64,000 nt of DNA from Atherinomorus stipes (Eukaryota > Chordata > Actinopteri > Atheriniformes > Atherinidae), in the NCBI GenBank assembly GCA_023101725.1, contig JALJCO010010304.1, forward strand, positions 186,001 through 250,000. The letters run 5' to 3'. Below, piece by piece: positions 23,690-34,873 of the stretch (position 1 is the stretch's first letter; every line of letters begins with the position of its first letter). Both the position numbers and the translations under genes were made by a program. The notes under the pieces are model-generated. The model saw nothing but the letters and a program-made list of their open reading frames with translations. It searched no databases and had not been told where the DNA came from.

Positions 23690-23702
23690 AGTTTGCCAAC
23701 GT

Positions 23703-25459
23703 GAAGACTGCAATAACGGAGGATCTCGCGTCATTTGCCTTTATTTCGCTCAAAGTTACTGAACGCTGTGCAGATCTGATCAAGTATAATTTCAGAGTAT
23801 TGAGACAGCATGTTGTTAACGCCGATTACATGAACTTGTACTGGACTGTAGTAGACAGAGTGTTATTTGCCTGTTAAGATGCAACATAGAGGACCATAAT
23901 CTGGTACATGTCCGAGCTCAAATATACAAAACTTAAATGTTTTGCCTTGATGAATGGATTTAAAACAATTAAAAGTTATAGAAACCTTGGTTATAGAAAA
24001 TTGGGTAGAAATTAATATTATTATATATTATTTTATATTCATATTATTATTAAGGGTTTGGGTGCTAATGTATAACATGAGGGGGAAGTGCAAAGGGAGC
24101 ACGTGGAAAGGTGGATACACACCAATAAGTCCAATAAATGCAAATTATGAAGATTTGTGAAGGTTTTGGTTTAACTTACAGTTCATATTTATCTGAGTAG
24201 AATGACTGCTGTAACAAAGCAACACAAATGTGTTGTAGCAACAGATATCAGCCTGTCCAGGTTTGTGAACATCAGCCTATTTGCAATATGAAACACCAAG
24301 GATCTCTGAAATAATTTTGTAGCCTGTTTAAAATATCTAAATGGATTTATCAGTGGGAGCATCACATGGAAGTCCCGTCCAAAAATCGGAGCTTGCGTCA
24401 GTGAGAGGTTAAACCAATCAGGACCAGGTTCTGTCGGCGGCGGAGGCAGGTCCAGAAGCTGCAGTTGCTGAGGTGTAACTGCACCATCTGACTGCAGTCG
24501 GACGGCTCCCGCCATGTTTGATGATCACGTGGTCACGTTTTCCGGTGCAGTGCAGGCGCAGTCTGAAGTCGGACAAAGTTTCTAACCAGCGTGCAACACT
24601 CTAGGACCACAATCCCTCACTTCCAGCCGAGCTGCGCTGCAGATAGCCAAAGTCAAATGAGCCTTGTATCTGTACTCGGAATGGGTGGAGCTTAAACCGG
24701 AACTGGGCGGGGCTTAAATCAGCACATTGTTTTAAGTCTGAAAATGAAACGAATTGATCAGAAGCTTCTTGACTTGTTTATTTAATAACTATTTACAGAA
24801 CAGCCTCAGAGTTGAGATTCAATGTTTTTGATCACAACAGCAAAGAAACTATTTACAGTTTTTAAAAAGAAATAAAATCATAACATAAATATAGGACTAA
24901 AATTTAGAACATGCTTGAGTGCAAAAATATTGTGACTTTCAAATATGCGCACTAGCAGCTGTAAGTACTTTCTGATGATAAACCTGTTCAAAACTACTTT
25001 CAGAAACGCCTCCAATTGACCATATATGGTAGCAGGAAGCCCACTCTTGCTACAACACTGCAGGGTGGAGGAAATGGATGCTTATTGGTGCACTCTAGTG
25101 AAACAGTTCTTGGCTCATTATGCACAAAACTGTCCAATTGCTGGGCTGAATTTCTCCAGGGCTTGTCCAATGAAATGGCCGAATTTGAACTTTTACAAAA
25201 TCCGAAATAAGTCCAAAAGTATAAAAGTCAGAAACTGTAAAAGTCGTAGCAGGAACCTCCTGAGTGGTTTGAACGTTTTAACATCTGAATGGTTGAACTG
25301 AAGTGGCACAAACAGTGATGGAGGTAATGAGCCAAAATTTGGTGGAATAAATAAAGAGAAACAGGAAGTCAAGAGTCAAATCCATTTTATTTATTAGCAC
25401 AATTAAAACCACACTCAAACAAACTGTACAATACTCAATTGTAATAAGAAAATTCTATT
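23703..25459. other. No recognisable gene
   Basis: No inverted end pair and no known protein domain. The tract 24500-24720 is relatively GC-rich. The stretch 24995-25310 looks as if it could be repeat-derived ('GCCTCCAATTGACCATATATGG') but I have no second copy in the window. Confidence 0.4.
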
Positions 25460-25474
25460 TGTAAAATAGTTTTT

Positions 25475-25705
25475 TTTTTTTTTTTTTTGCCTGTAAGAAG
25501 CAAAAAAATTCTGCCAATGGGACAAGCAAAATTTTCTTGATAAGATTTCTTAAAATGAGATGCAATGCCTTAAAACAAGATCTTATATCTCACTGAAATG
25601 TTTCTCTTTAAGTAATTTTGTCTTATTTGGAGTGCAATGAGATATTTTGTCTAGAAATGAGAAAAATACTGTATACTTTATAAGATTTCAGTTTTTGCAG
25701 TGTGG
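25475..25705 (+). mobile_element. hAT-like MITE (CACTGCAAAAA type), copy 1
   Basis: Ends '...TTTCAGTTTTTGCAGTG' and shares 'TATCTCACTGAAATGTTTCT', 'GTAATTTTGTCTTATTT' and 'GAGATATTTTG.CTAGAAAT' with 32400-32601. The terminus CACTGCAAAAAC (read from the right) belongs to a fish hAT-derived MITE group. The left end is blurred by a poly-T tract (25471-25488). Confidence 0.65.
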
Positions 25706-25789
25706 CTTCACTTTTCCTTCTTCAGACGTGACCGGATACTACAACCATTTTTTTTTTATATTCTTTGCTTAGACTGCTGAAGGATGTCC

Positions 25790-26060
25790 AAGATGCACTG
25801 GGCTCTTCCTCTGCCTCTCATCTCTGTCTCTGCAGCCCCGCCCTCCCTCAGCCGGGGTCTGCTGGAGGTTTTTCCTTCCCTCTGTCGCCCGCCGCCCCGT
25901 GCTTGCTCAGGATGGAGGGTTGAGACAAAGTCAAGATTGGACCCGTTCTGTTGGTTTCCTTAGCTCTGCTGTTATGACCTGGTTTGGATTGATTTGTTGG
26001 TGAAGTGCTCTGCGATGATGTTGTGAATTGGGAGTTATACAAACTGAACTGAACCACATT
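25790..26060 (+). repeat. Old interspersed repeat, forward orientation
   Basis: 'CAGCCGGGGTCTGCTGGAGG', 'TTTTTCCTTCCCTCTGTCGCC', 'GTGCTTGCTCAGGATGGA', 'GTGCTCTGCGATGATGTTGT' and the end 'TACAAACTGAACTGAAC' follow the block order of a widespread fish repeat with a short AT-rich tail. It resembles the inverse of 19835-20130. Confidence 0.5.
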
Positions 26061-27216
26061 CCAGAAAGGAAAAACTCAGTCAACTTTCTCTAGAGGACTT
26101 TCTCCTCCTGAACGGGCTGGAGCTGAAAAACTGGAAACTGGATGTTGTTCCTAAATAAGCTGAGTTGGATAAGCAGACAAACTGAAGCAGTAGCTGCTGC
26201 GTTGCCTTCACTGACTGAGGTTCATGTAAATCATCACACTGACGTGTTAAACCAGGTAAAACATGATGATCATAGCAACAATAACAGCTCCTGTTGTCAA
26301 ACATCCCGACATTATGATGCTAGGTTCCTCTGAATCAAGTGTTCATTCTCATCCGCTCGCTGCTCTTTTCTTTTCTTGTCGTTGTTTCAGTCAACGTTGC
26401 CGAGGGAAATGAGGCAGATTGATAACTTTAGTCACAAATGGAATGCAAATGGCCTCTGAAATCATATTAAAGCCTTGACGGCTGTGAGTGATGCCGGAAA
26501 AACAAGAGCTTGATTTGGCTGTCACAGTGTCACCTTCAGGTCCTTTCCTGCTTCCATATTAATGGGGATAGATGTATATAAGGAATGACAGGGAGGGTAG
26601 GGGCGAACAAAAAGAACTGAGCTGAGAAAGAGGGGGAGTCAATGGTGACTGATTGACAAATAAAAATGGAGAGATGGGTGGAGGAAAGACGAGAACAGAA
26701 GAGGTCACACATGTCACATTAACAAGTGGAAGTGGAGCTCAGGGAAAAAAGAAAAGAAGAAATGGCTGTGCCGTTTTCATCCAGGACTGACTTCATTAGC
26801 TCATATTCGCCTCCTTACCCTTTACGGTCCTGCAGCCTGGAACCGACAGCTTTTTCCCAAACCGTTCCTCTGCCCAGAGAGACTGAACCCAGCAGAGCCT
26901 GAGATGAAATCAGAGAGGAATGGAGGGCGAAAGGAGGGGAGGAGGTGTCTAATTTAGGTCAAGGATGACAGAACCTTTGGAGCAGTGAGTTGGGAGTGGA
27001 AGCAGGACCTGGATTTTAGTTTGTGTAGTGTCCTATCTGCCCTGAATCATCTCTCTCTGAGCTGCTGAGGCGGCAGTGAATCATGGCAGCTCAGTTCATT
27101 TGACTCACAAATCAAAGCGTGGAGGCTTTGTTTGCCTAAACCGTGATGCTCGGCCGTCTGACAGTAACGGGCGGGCTGGGATGCACTGCAAAATTAAGCC
27201 AGATCAACTACAATAC
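26061..27216. other. No recognisable gene
   Basis: Balanced-composition sequence with ORFs under 80 codons and no recognised domain. No paired repeats seen. Confidence 0.4.
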
Positions 27217-27430
27217 CAGCCAGCACGTCCATGTGGGGCCCATAAGGGTTCAATTTTGGCTGCATATGAGGGACCCAAGTGGGTTTGTCCACGGTTTCCA
27301 TGGTGGCCCCACCTGTGTTTTCCCACATCGGTTTTCACATATGGGGCCCATGTAACTGAGGCTATGAGATCTGCAAATTTACCCATTTCAAGCCCATGCC
27401 CCTTTACATCCCCACTAACAGGTTATATTG

Positions 27431-28245
27431 TAGGGCTGGGCGATATAGAAAAAAAGATTATCGATAAAAAAAATCGGTATTGATCGATATCGATATTTAT
27501 CAAAAAAAAAAAAGAAAGAAAAAAAAGCCATTATCAAATTAAAAGCCATTTTAGGTGCAACCCTGGCCATTTAAAGGGGGAGCTCGGTTTTTTCAACCGG
27601 GACCCTTTTTCTAGCATGAAATACATTCATTTCCTCACCTAGACAGTTTTGGTGTATCTTGAATTCCTTCAGGAGATTTTTAGATCCACTCCAGATCAGC
27701 GTATGTCCAATATAATGGAAGTGATGAGGCAATCTTGCACAACCTCTAAATAAGGCATTATCTGCCACAAAGTCCTTCATTTCACCAATGTTTTGTTACG
27801 AAACATTAGTCAGACCCCCTGTGAGCTTGAAGAGGCTTTTTTGAGGTGATTTGTCCTTATATTGGACATATGCTGATCTGGATTGGATCTAAATATCTCC
27901 GAAGGAATTCAAGATACACCAAAACTGTCTAAGTGAGGAAATGAATGTATTTCATGCTAGAAAACAGGTCCAGATTGAAAGAATCTGAACTTCCCCTTTA
28001 AGCTTTTGCTGAATGACCTCCTTATAATAAAGATCACACTAACACTGAATTCCAATTCAGCCTTTGCCTGGGTCTGCGTTTGTGATTGGTTTGGCGGAAG
28101 TAGTGACTGTAGTATCATCGTACACGATAGGCTACAGCGGAAAATTGTGTTTCTATATTGAACTTTTATTGACCCTTTTTTTTTTTCTATTGAAAAAACC
28201 TCTATCGATCGATATATATCAATATTGAATTATTGTCCAGCCCTA
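27431..28245. mobile_element. Non-autonomous hAT element, middle layer
   Basis: Starts TAGGGCTGGGCGATATAGAA and ends ...AATTATTGTCCAGCCCTA. Sub-terminal 'ATCGATATCGATA' (left) and 'TCGATCGATATATAT' (right) motifs are typical of this group. Flanking octamers TTATATTG and CTACATTG match at six of eight bases. The body holds a TTAA element at 27575-27997 and no transposase. Confidence 0.8.
27575..27997. mobile_element. TTAA-flanked fold-back (T2/Kolobok-like), inner layer
   Basis: TTAA at 27571-27574 and 27998-28001; ends AGGGGGAGCTCGG / ...TCTGAACTTCCCCT. Arms share 'TAGCATGAAATACATTCATT', 'AGACAGTTTTGGTGTATCTT', 'GAATTCCTTC.GGAGAT' and 'ATCCA.TCCAGATCAGC.TATG', about 190 bp each with high identity. 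The loop 'TTTCACCAATGTTTTGTTACG' resembles part of the element at 63445 onward. Confidence 0.85.
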
Positions 28246-28358
28246 CTACATTGGCAATCACAGGTGGGGCTACCATGGAAACCGTGAACAGATCCACTTG
28301 GGTCCCTCATATGCAGCCAAAATTGAACCCTTATGTGCCCCACATGGACATCCTGGCC

Positions 28359-28818
28359 AAGGCTATTTTAGTAGGAGAAGAAAGCTGCAGTCACTGTTGG
28401 AACTTCTGGAGCTTAGAATCAGCAAATGAAACATAATGATCCAGTTTCATCACCAGTCTTTCAGATTGCGCCTCTCGTGCCACTGAAGACTTGTTTAACG
28501 AATGAAGAAAAGCTTTTTATTAGTAGTGTTAGATTTGTTACAGTCTGCTCAGACCAAACGTGATTTGGGCGTCAGTTTACATGTAAAGTCCATGTGAACG
28601 TGCATCATAGGGTCGTTGAGCCTTCTCGCAGCACGTTTTGAGCATCTGACGCAGGTATGGTGTTGATTTATGGCGGCGGACGGCAGAGTTGGAAAATCTG
28701 AACTTTTGCAGGCCGTCAACCAATCAGAACAACTCTGAGTCGTGATGCAGAGATGCATTTTCTGATGGGAAACACCAAGAAGAACCTGGCAATCTCTTCA
28801 CTCTACAAAGACAATAGA
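28359..28818. other. No recognisable feature
   Basis: Short unassigned spacer between two transposons; ORFs show no known domain. Confidence 0.4.
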
Positions 28819-28826
28819 GGATAAAC

Positions 28827-29696
28827 TAGAGATGCACCGATCGGGATTTTGGGGACCGATCACCAAAGCAGTATCTGCTGTACCCGATAATGCCGATCAC
28901 AGCATCAAATCTATTAATTCTCCAATATTGTTGCCTCATGTACATAATATTGACATTATGTTATTAAGTATAACAATTAGTAGATGGGAAATTATCATGA
29001 ATTGACTGTTTTAGTGCAGGCTGAGACAATCTGTACTGCAACTGTAACATAAACAGGCTATAACCAAAATAATGTAATAAAATTATGATTTTATTGATGA
29101 GCTTACTTCTGATTAAGATTTGCCTTGTGCATCACGTGTGTCAAGAGTGTCTAGAGTGGGGGTGGACCCAGTTGTTTTCTTTTTCTGCGTCTTTGTATGA
29201 TGGCGGATGAAACTGAGCAGCTGCTTGGCTTTATTTGTTCCACGAGGCCAGAGAACGACGTTGTCGGGCATCTCTGCACCATATCTGGATTCATCAGATT
29301 GTTCAGAGGTGTTCTGCGTTTGGTGAGTTTTACCGTTTACTCCAGGAGCTGCACGCCGACGATGGCGCAGCTTTCATGTGATCTGGCCCAGTTTAACGAC
29401 CTGCAGTCCCGCATCGGGACAGCAGGTCATCAACCCACCGTTTGGAAACCAGGACGCAGATCACAGTTTATCCTCCACTGTCACCGTGGAGTGAAGAGAT
29501 TCACCGGAGTCTCCACAGTATTTCCCGCGCCTGATGCATGTTACGAGCATCAGGTGCGTCATACGCCAAAACACTCTAGCTATTGTAAACGTCATCTGAT
29601 CGGCTTGCTCTGATCTATTCTGAGAACTCCGACCAAAACTGATAGGGGTACTATCGGCCGATTGCGATTGGTTGCCGATCGATCGGTGCATCTCCA
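28827..29696. mobile_element. Non-autonomous hAT element with perfect 8-bp duplication
   Basis: Starts TAGAGATGCACCGATCGGG and ends ...GATCGATCGGTGCATCTCCA. The octamer GGATAAAC flanks it exactly (28819-28826 and 29697-29704). The 870-bp body carries a 138-codon open frame beginning at 29197 (MMADETEQLLGF...) that matches no domain I know and looks like captured or host-derived sequence. Part of the interior (29310-29460) is repeated in inverse orientation just outside the element (29705-29890). Confidence 0.85.
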
Positions 29697-29704
29697 GGAT
29701 AAAC

Positions 29705-29890
29705 TGTGTTCTGCTACTGGTCACAGGTTTTCCAGCGGCGGTTTGTCCCGATGCGGGACAACAGGACACCAAACTGGACCCGGATCAGGCAAAAGTAGTG
29801 CTAAAAGCGTCTATCATCAGCCCGCAGCTCCTGGAGTAAACGGTGAAACTCACCAGTCTCAGAAACTTCTGAACTATCCAGCGACGTGCG
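29705..29890 (-). repeat. Inverted homologue of the neighbouring hAT interior
   Basis: Read on the minus strand this tract gives 'CTGGTGAGTTTCACCGTTTACTCCAGGAGCTGC' style sequence and 'TTGTCCCGCATCGGGACA', the same as 29315-29430 on the plus strand but diverged. It touches the hAT target duplication directly. It is either a second piece of the same repeat family or the source of the captured interior. Confidence 0.55.
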
Positions 29891-30104
29891 GTGAAGTTCA
29901 TGGCTGGTGAGGCACCGGTTACCAACTCTGGCTTTAACAAAACTGACACTTCCTGACAGCATCTGTCTGTACCAGAGTGAACTGCATCAGTTCAGGATGA
30001 TTAATTGGTTTGATTAATAAAAAAACAATCAGAAACATAAGTATTCAAAACATCTTTGACAGGGAAAGAGAGAAGGTAAAATAGTTGTGATGATGTTAGA
30101 AACC

Positions 30105-30310
30105 AGATGGAGACTTGTACTTGTTTTGTGTTGCATAGTTTTGAATCACAGAATTGCATCAAATCGAGTCGCATTGTACAAAGTCAAATCATTGTCAAAT
30201 CATATCAGCAGGGGGCTTCATGGTATCGTGAATGTATCATATCGCTGCCAGTGTATCGAGACATGTATCGAATCGGCCTCCTTGGTGGGGATTCACATCC
30301 CTCGTGCTAA
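30105..30310 (+). mobile_element. hAT-like element end (TATCGAATCG type)
   Basis: Repeated 'ATCGAATCG / ATCATATCG / GTATCGAGACATGTATCG' motifs followed by 'GGGATTCACATCCCT' are typical of ends of a fish hAT group. The other end was not located, so this is partial. Confidence 0.4.
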
Positions 30311-30400
30311 TATTGAGTAGGAGTCTTGTTGCAGGGAGTTTTATCAGTGGGGTTTTTTGGCGCTGATGGCTGAGGTGAAGGCCCAGCTGTGGAGCTCACG
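30305..30400 (+). repeat. Interspersed repeat (pair with 57838-57950)
   Basis: 'TTGCAGGGAGTTTTATC ... GGGGTTTTTTGGCGCTGATGG', 'GAAGGCCCAGCTGTGGAGCT' recurs at 57838-57950 with about 90 percent identity and the same order. Function and family unknown. Confidence 0.65.
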
Positions 30401-30529
30401 GTTCGCCACTGATCTACATGTACTATATGTATTTCTCTTTTTGTACATGTTTTTCTCCCGTTCCCTTACTTACAGTATGTTTAAATTTGGAGTCTTCATA
30501 GAGTTGCCCTCATATGCCCTATATGGGAG

Positions 30530-30715
30530 TGGGTAGCCTAGTGGTAATGTCGCGGGCTTTAGCACAGAGGACGCTCAGGACCCCTGAGCAAGGTCCTTAA
30601 CCCCCACAAACTGCTCCCCAGGCGCTTTAGCAGCTCACTGCTCTCTGATACGTACAGAGAGCCCTAATTTCCCCTTGAGATCATAACAGTATATCAAAAT
30701 AAAATAAAAAAATCA
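30530..30715 (+). mobile_element. tRNA-derived SINE, second copy (poly-A type)
   Basis: 'GGTAGCCTAGTGGTAATGTC' followed by 'ACCCCTGAGCAAGGTCCTTA', 'CTGCTCCCCAGGCGCTTTAG', 'CTCACTGCTCTCTGATA' and 'CCCTAATTTCCCCTTGAGAT', ending in A-rich sequence. It is related to the nested SINE at 23348-23604, but the B-box region is deleted or degraded. Confidence 0.75.
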
Positions 30716-31879
30716 AAAATCGCACACAGCGCACATCTCTGTTGTTTGTTTTCGGGATATGTATTAATATTTCTATTGTTTCTTTCTTTGTTCTCCATCT
30801 CACCTTGTTTGTCCTTGTTAAGTCTTTCTTGTGTTGTTTTTCATCTCCAACTGTTTCTTTGTATAGTTTCTGGCTTTTGTATTATTTCTAGCATGAAATA
30901 TAAAAAAAATATCTAAATTAAGAAATAAAAATGAATTAATAACATAAAACAGAAATAAAATAAAAAGATACATGTGGATTGTGTGCAGATGGATAACTGC
31001 TCAGAATGTCTTAAACATGCTCTGTTTTAATTTCATCAAGACTTTACTAGCACATGTAGTGATTGATTATTCTAATATTTATCATAAACTATTCATGCAC
31101 AACCTGAGACCTGAGAGGACTGAACTACATGTTTTCGTGCACATATTAAAGGGTAAGAAGGTAAAAAGCTGAAGGCACACATGTCAGAGCAGAATGAAGG
31201 ATTTTGCTTGTGGTGTTAATAAATTCTTCTAATTTGACGTTTCTGTCAGTCACTGTGAAACATTTCGAGCTGCATGTGAAAAACAGCCTTTTCTCATCAG
31301 GTGTTCCCCACAGACCCTAAATCAATATAATCTGACATTTAAACATGAAATTAAACATTATTCTCTAATTGATGTCAGCAGTGGAGATATTCTATCCATG
31401 TGTGTGGAATACGGACCTCTGCATGCTACTGATTAACTCTGTTATATACGATGTTCTGCACCATGTTTTTTCCTTCACCCATAAAGGCTTGTGGCAGCTC
31501 ACAGCTTCGATCCAATGGTAACAAATGTCCTAATTTTCATAAATAATTACAGTGAATGATGGCAGATATTGGATCAAACAGAAAGCACTTGCTCATCAAC
31601 AGCCACTCACATGTGCACACTTCAAGCACATTTATGCTTGTGTGCATGAACAGGTACGTCTGTTTCCAAATTACACGTGTAAACAACGCAGGAGACGGAT
31701 GAAAGTCTCCGTTTGCCTGCTGAGCATTAATGGGCCTTCACAGGTATGGCACGGCATGCAGAGAAACAGTCCAACACATATAATTAGTTTGATTAAATCC
31801 ATATGTTATTGCACGTGAACCTATTTGTGATTACCTTAAATTCAACGACGACACATACTCTTAAAATGCATGTATGTAC
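30716..31879. other. No recognisable gene
   Basis: AT-rich, short ORFs only. The 62-bp piece 31164-31225 (AAAGCTGAAGGCACACATG...) is repeated at 33910-33975 (AAAGCTGAAGGCACATCTG...), suggesting one more dispersed repeat of unknown type. Confidence 0.45.
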
Positions 31880-32010
31880 TAGAGGTGTCGCCATTCTCCA
31901 AATCCTTGATCCAATTTCATTTTCAATTTTAGGGTCACAATTCGATTCGATTCTTGATTTTTTTTTTTTTTTTTTTTTTTTTCTGACAGCAGACAGGCCT
32001 TTCTCATTGT
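31880..32010 (+). mobile_element. hAT-like element end with poly-T
   Basis: 'TAGAGGTGTCGCCATTCTCC' then 'GGTCACAATTCGATTCGATTC' and a 22-base T run is a familiar left end of a fish hAT group. No matching right end was found. Confidence 0.45.
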
Positions 32011-32399
32011 TAGGCTAGGCTAGTTTATGATCACTGGTTTATTCATTAAATTTTTCAACAACCATAAAAAATAAATAAATAATTGAAAAAAAAAAAATGC
32101 AAATAATAAAATAGCTCTATAATGGCATGAAGCCTTCAAGTGTTTGAAAAAAACAATGTTGTGCTCAGTGATTTCATTAGCATTAAAAAATGTCAGCAGT
32201 CAGAGATGTAAACATTTTCATATGAATAATGAACGTTTCATAAAACACAATAAGAAATCATAGGACAAAACAGCACACACTGCAGCACACACATGGAATG
32301 AAGCAGTTTTAGGTTACATTGTATGAATTCATGAACATGAGGGTTAATGCTACTAATACAATTATCTTCAAAGCAAAAAAAATCTTGGCCACCCTTAAA

Positions 32400-32601
32400 A
32401 TAAGTAAGATTTTTATTTTATTTTTTTTTTCTTGTATTAAGCAAAAACTTCTGCCATAAGATGCATTGCCCTAAAAAAAAGTTCCTATATCTCACTGAAA
32501 TGTTTCTCTTTAGGTAATTTTGTCTTATTTTGAGTGTGATGAGATATTTTGACTAGAAATTAGAAAAATAAACTTGGTATGATTTGAGTTTTTGCAGTGA
32601 A
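32400..32601 (+). mobile_element. hAT-like MITE (CACTGCAAAAA type), copy 2
   Basis: Right end '...TTTGAGTTTTTGCAGTG' and inner blocks shared with 25475-25705. It stops exactly where the next element's sequence begins (about 32602), so it probably inserted into or beside that element. Confidence 0.65.
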
Positions 32602-32712
32602 TATAATATCTTCCAAGTGATAGAGAAAGTGATAGAGAAATTATACCAGGGAGTAAATGCACGTATAAACTCCTAGAAATAAGGTCCAGGTTGAAAATAA
32701 TAAAGTTGTCCT
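32602..32712 (+). mobile_element. T2/Kolobok-like element, right end
   Basis: 'GTAAATGCACGTATAAACTC', 'CTAGAAATAAGGTCCAGGTTG' and '...AAGTTGTCCT' followed by TTAA (32713-32716). Same family as 3400-3575 and the 63445 element (reverse). The rest of the element is missing, cut off by the hAT MITE. Confidence 0.7.
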
Positions 32713-32911
32713 TTAAAGTGGCCTGTTGCAGTTCATAACTAGAACTGTGTTTTTATTTTCCCAGGTTTAAGCAATCACTGATTGCTACCATTAAACTGTT
32801 TTCCAACCATATTTCTTCCCGTAAGATGATTGTTCCCTACTGTCCTTGCAGCGATTAATGATGAAATGGAGAGTTTTTAACCCCGTTTTAGTTTCATACA
32901 TCGCTTCAGAT

Positions 32912-33315
32912 TCAGGGCTGCACGGTGGTGTGGTGGTTAGCACCGCAGCCTCACAATAAGAAGGTCACTGGTTCGATTCCCGGCTGGGGAGGGGGTTCGA
33001 ACAATTCCAACCGTGGCCTTCCTGTGTGGAGTTTGCATGTTCTCCCCGTGTATGCGTGGGTTCTCTCCGGGTACTCCGGCTTCCTCCCACAGTCCAAAGA
33101 CATGCATGGTAGGTTAATTGATCACTCTAAATTGCCCCTAGGTATGAATGTGAGCGTGAATGGTTGTCTGTCTCTCTGTGTTGGCCCTGCGACAGACTGG
33201 CGACCTGTCCAGGGTGTACCCCGCCTCTCGCCTGATAATAGCTGGGATAGGCTCCAGCAATCCCCGCAACCCTGAACAGGATAAGCGGTACAGAAAATGA
33301 CTGACTGACTGACTG
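32912..33315 (+). mobile_element. tRNA-derived SINE, full length
   Basis: Begins 'GGGCTGCACGGTGGTGTGG', with 'TGGTGTGGTGGTTAGCACC' (A-box region) and 'GGTTCGATTCC' (B-box). It then carries the body 'GGAGTTTGCATGTTCTCCCC', 'CCGGCTTCCTCCCACAGTCC', 'AATTGATCACTCTAAATTGC' and 'GACCTGTCCAGGGTGTACCC', and ends '...AGCGGTACAGAAAATGAC' with an (ACTG)n tail. The 9-mer GCTTCAGAT flanks it at 32903-32911 and 33316-33324. This is the reference copy for the truncated one at 23201-23689. The head is tRNA-like but is not a tRNA gene. Confidence 0.9.
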
Positions 33316-33324
33316 GCTTCAGAT

Positions 33325-34869
33325 GTTCTCTTTGCTTGATGCCAATCATTTGACACTGATGAAACAGGTACACATCCTTTCCATGAACCAGGACGTGTCA
33401 GGAGCTCATTCGGTAAGGGTTGAATAAATTATTCCAGCTGAAACATCCTCAGTGTAGTAATCATCCAGTCGGAGGTTTTTCCTTTGGTGTATAAAATTTC
33501 AGGCGGAAATTTATTTATTTATATATTTTGGACAGGCAGTGAACATGCCAGTGCATCTTTAATCTGCAGATTGACTGGCAAACGTCATCCAGTCCTTCAT
33601 TACAATGATTCTTCTCCCAGTTTGAGCTCAAATATGATCTAAACTATATTTTTTTTAATGCTAAATTACTCACCATAGTGCCTTTTGCAGCTTACAGAGC
33701 TGCATCACCTGAAGGAAAAACCAGCTACAAAATCCAATAACATGATTCACCAGAGAAATTAAATCACAATGATCAGTCTGAAAGTGCTCCCTGTGTAATT
33801 GAGTAAAACACTAGAAAATCCATTCATCAGGAGGAAATAAAAATGGTTAAACAGCAGCTGTTTCGGCAGCAAGAAATTCACAACCAGAGAGGATTCATGT
33901 TCGAATGGAAGCAAAAGCTGAAGGCACATCTGTCAGAGCAGATTGAGGGATTCTGCCTGTGGTTTAAGAATGAATTCATCATCAAATAAATGCTTCATGA
34001 AATGTCCACAGAGACCAAGCAGAGCTCAGAGGTTTAACCACCATGAAAGTTGGAACAAAGGCTTTCAAAATGACTGTGTAGAAAGACTCACCATCTTCAT
34101 CATCATCAATCATTAGAAAATGTGCAGAGTTTAACTGAAATGTAACACCACAGAAAAATAACAGGCACTCGTCCAAAAATACACAGGAATAAAGGAGACG
34201 GTGATTATTAAATTATGTAATGATGCCAATTTTCATTGTCTGTCCATCAGGTTAAGCATGGACTAGCATGGACTTTGAAAAATCAACTATCAGCACTTGT
34301 TATTGCCTTATTCTAAAATTCATTGTGACGTGAAAATTCTGAATTATTGTAAAAGTCTTATGCATTTATTTAGATTTTGACTTAGGGAGGTCTCCATAAT
34401 TCTACTTCGTGCAAGGCATTTTAGGAGATGGCGTTTCACGGTTGCTCTCAAAACTATGGATCACCATGAGCATCCGGGAATTTTTCCCAAATTTGTCACA
34501 TTCGGTTAGGTAGGGGGTAAAAACATTGCTTCGTTGCATAGAGGAGCCATTTCATTACCTGCTTCGTAACTCAATCTTCGTTTATTCTACTTTGAAAATA
34601 CCTTGAAGTCCCGCTGTGTATGGCTGGCATAAACATAACTACCACACGGATAAGAGAAGATGTTTTTCCAGTTCCCAAAACAACAGAAAAAGCCCCAAAC
34701 AACGTGCTAAGTGACTAGCGGCTATCAAGCCCATAAATGCTGACAGTTCACACTGGAAGCATCTAAAATATGTTTGGATCACTTTGAGACTGATGAAAAA
34801 AAAAGCATATATTCTGGTCTCACTATTTAAGCCCTGTAGTTGTTTTTGTACAGATGACAGAAAACACCA
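33325..34869. other. No recognisable gene
   Basis: AT-rich sequence with short ORFs only. 33910-33975 repeats 31164-31225. Nothing else that I can pair. Confidence 0.45.
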
Positions 34870-34873
34870 TTAA

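Larger units (their letters stand above)
27217..28358. mobile_element. Palindromic element (CCATGTGGGG family), outer layer of a nest
   Basis: The left arm 27221-27330 ('CACGTCCATGTGGGGCCCAT', 'GGTTCAATTTTGGCTGCATA', 'GAGGGACCCAAGTGGG', 'CCACGGTTTCCATGGTGG') is mirrored at 28256-28352 with few mismatches. Between the arms lies a hAT element (27431-28245), which itself contains a TTAA fold-back. Apparent ORFs in the arms are palindrome by-products. Family not named. Confidence 0.75.

Noticed and set aside
27076..27483. 135-codon ORF rich in Pro/Gly/His
   Set aside because: It covers an arm of the CCATGTGGGG palindrome and the hAT end; the opposite strand and the other arm are also open, as expected from the repeat.
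32925..33275. 116-codon ORF and a possible tRNA gene
   Set aside because: Sequence is a SINE with tRNA-derived A/B boxes, a SINE body, tail and target duplication; not a functional tRNA or protein gene.
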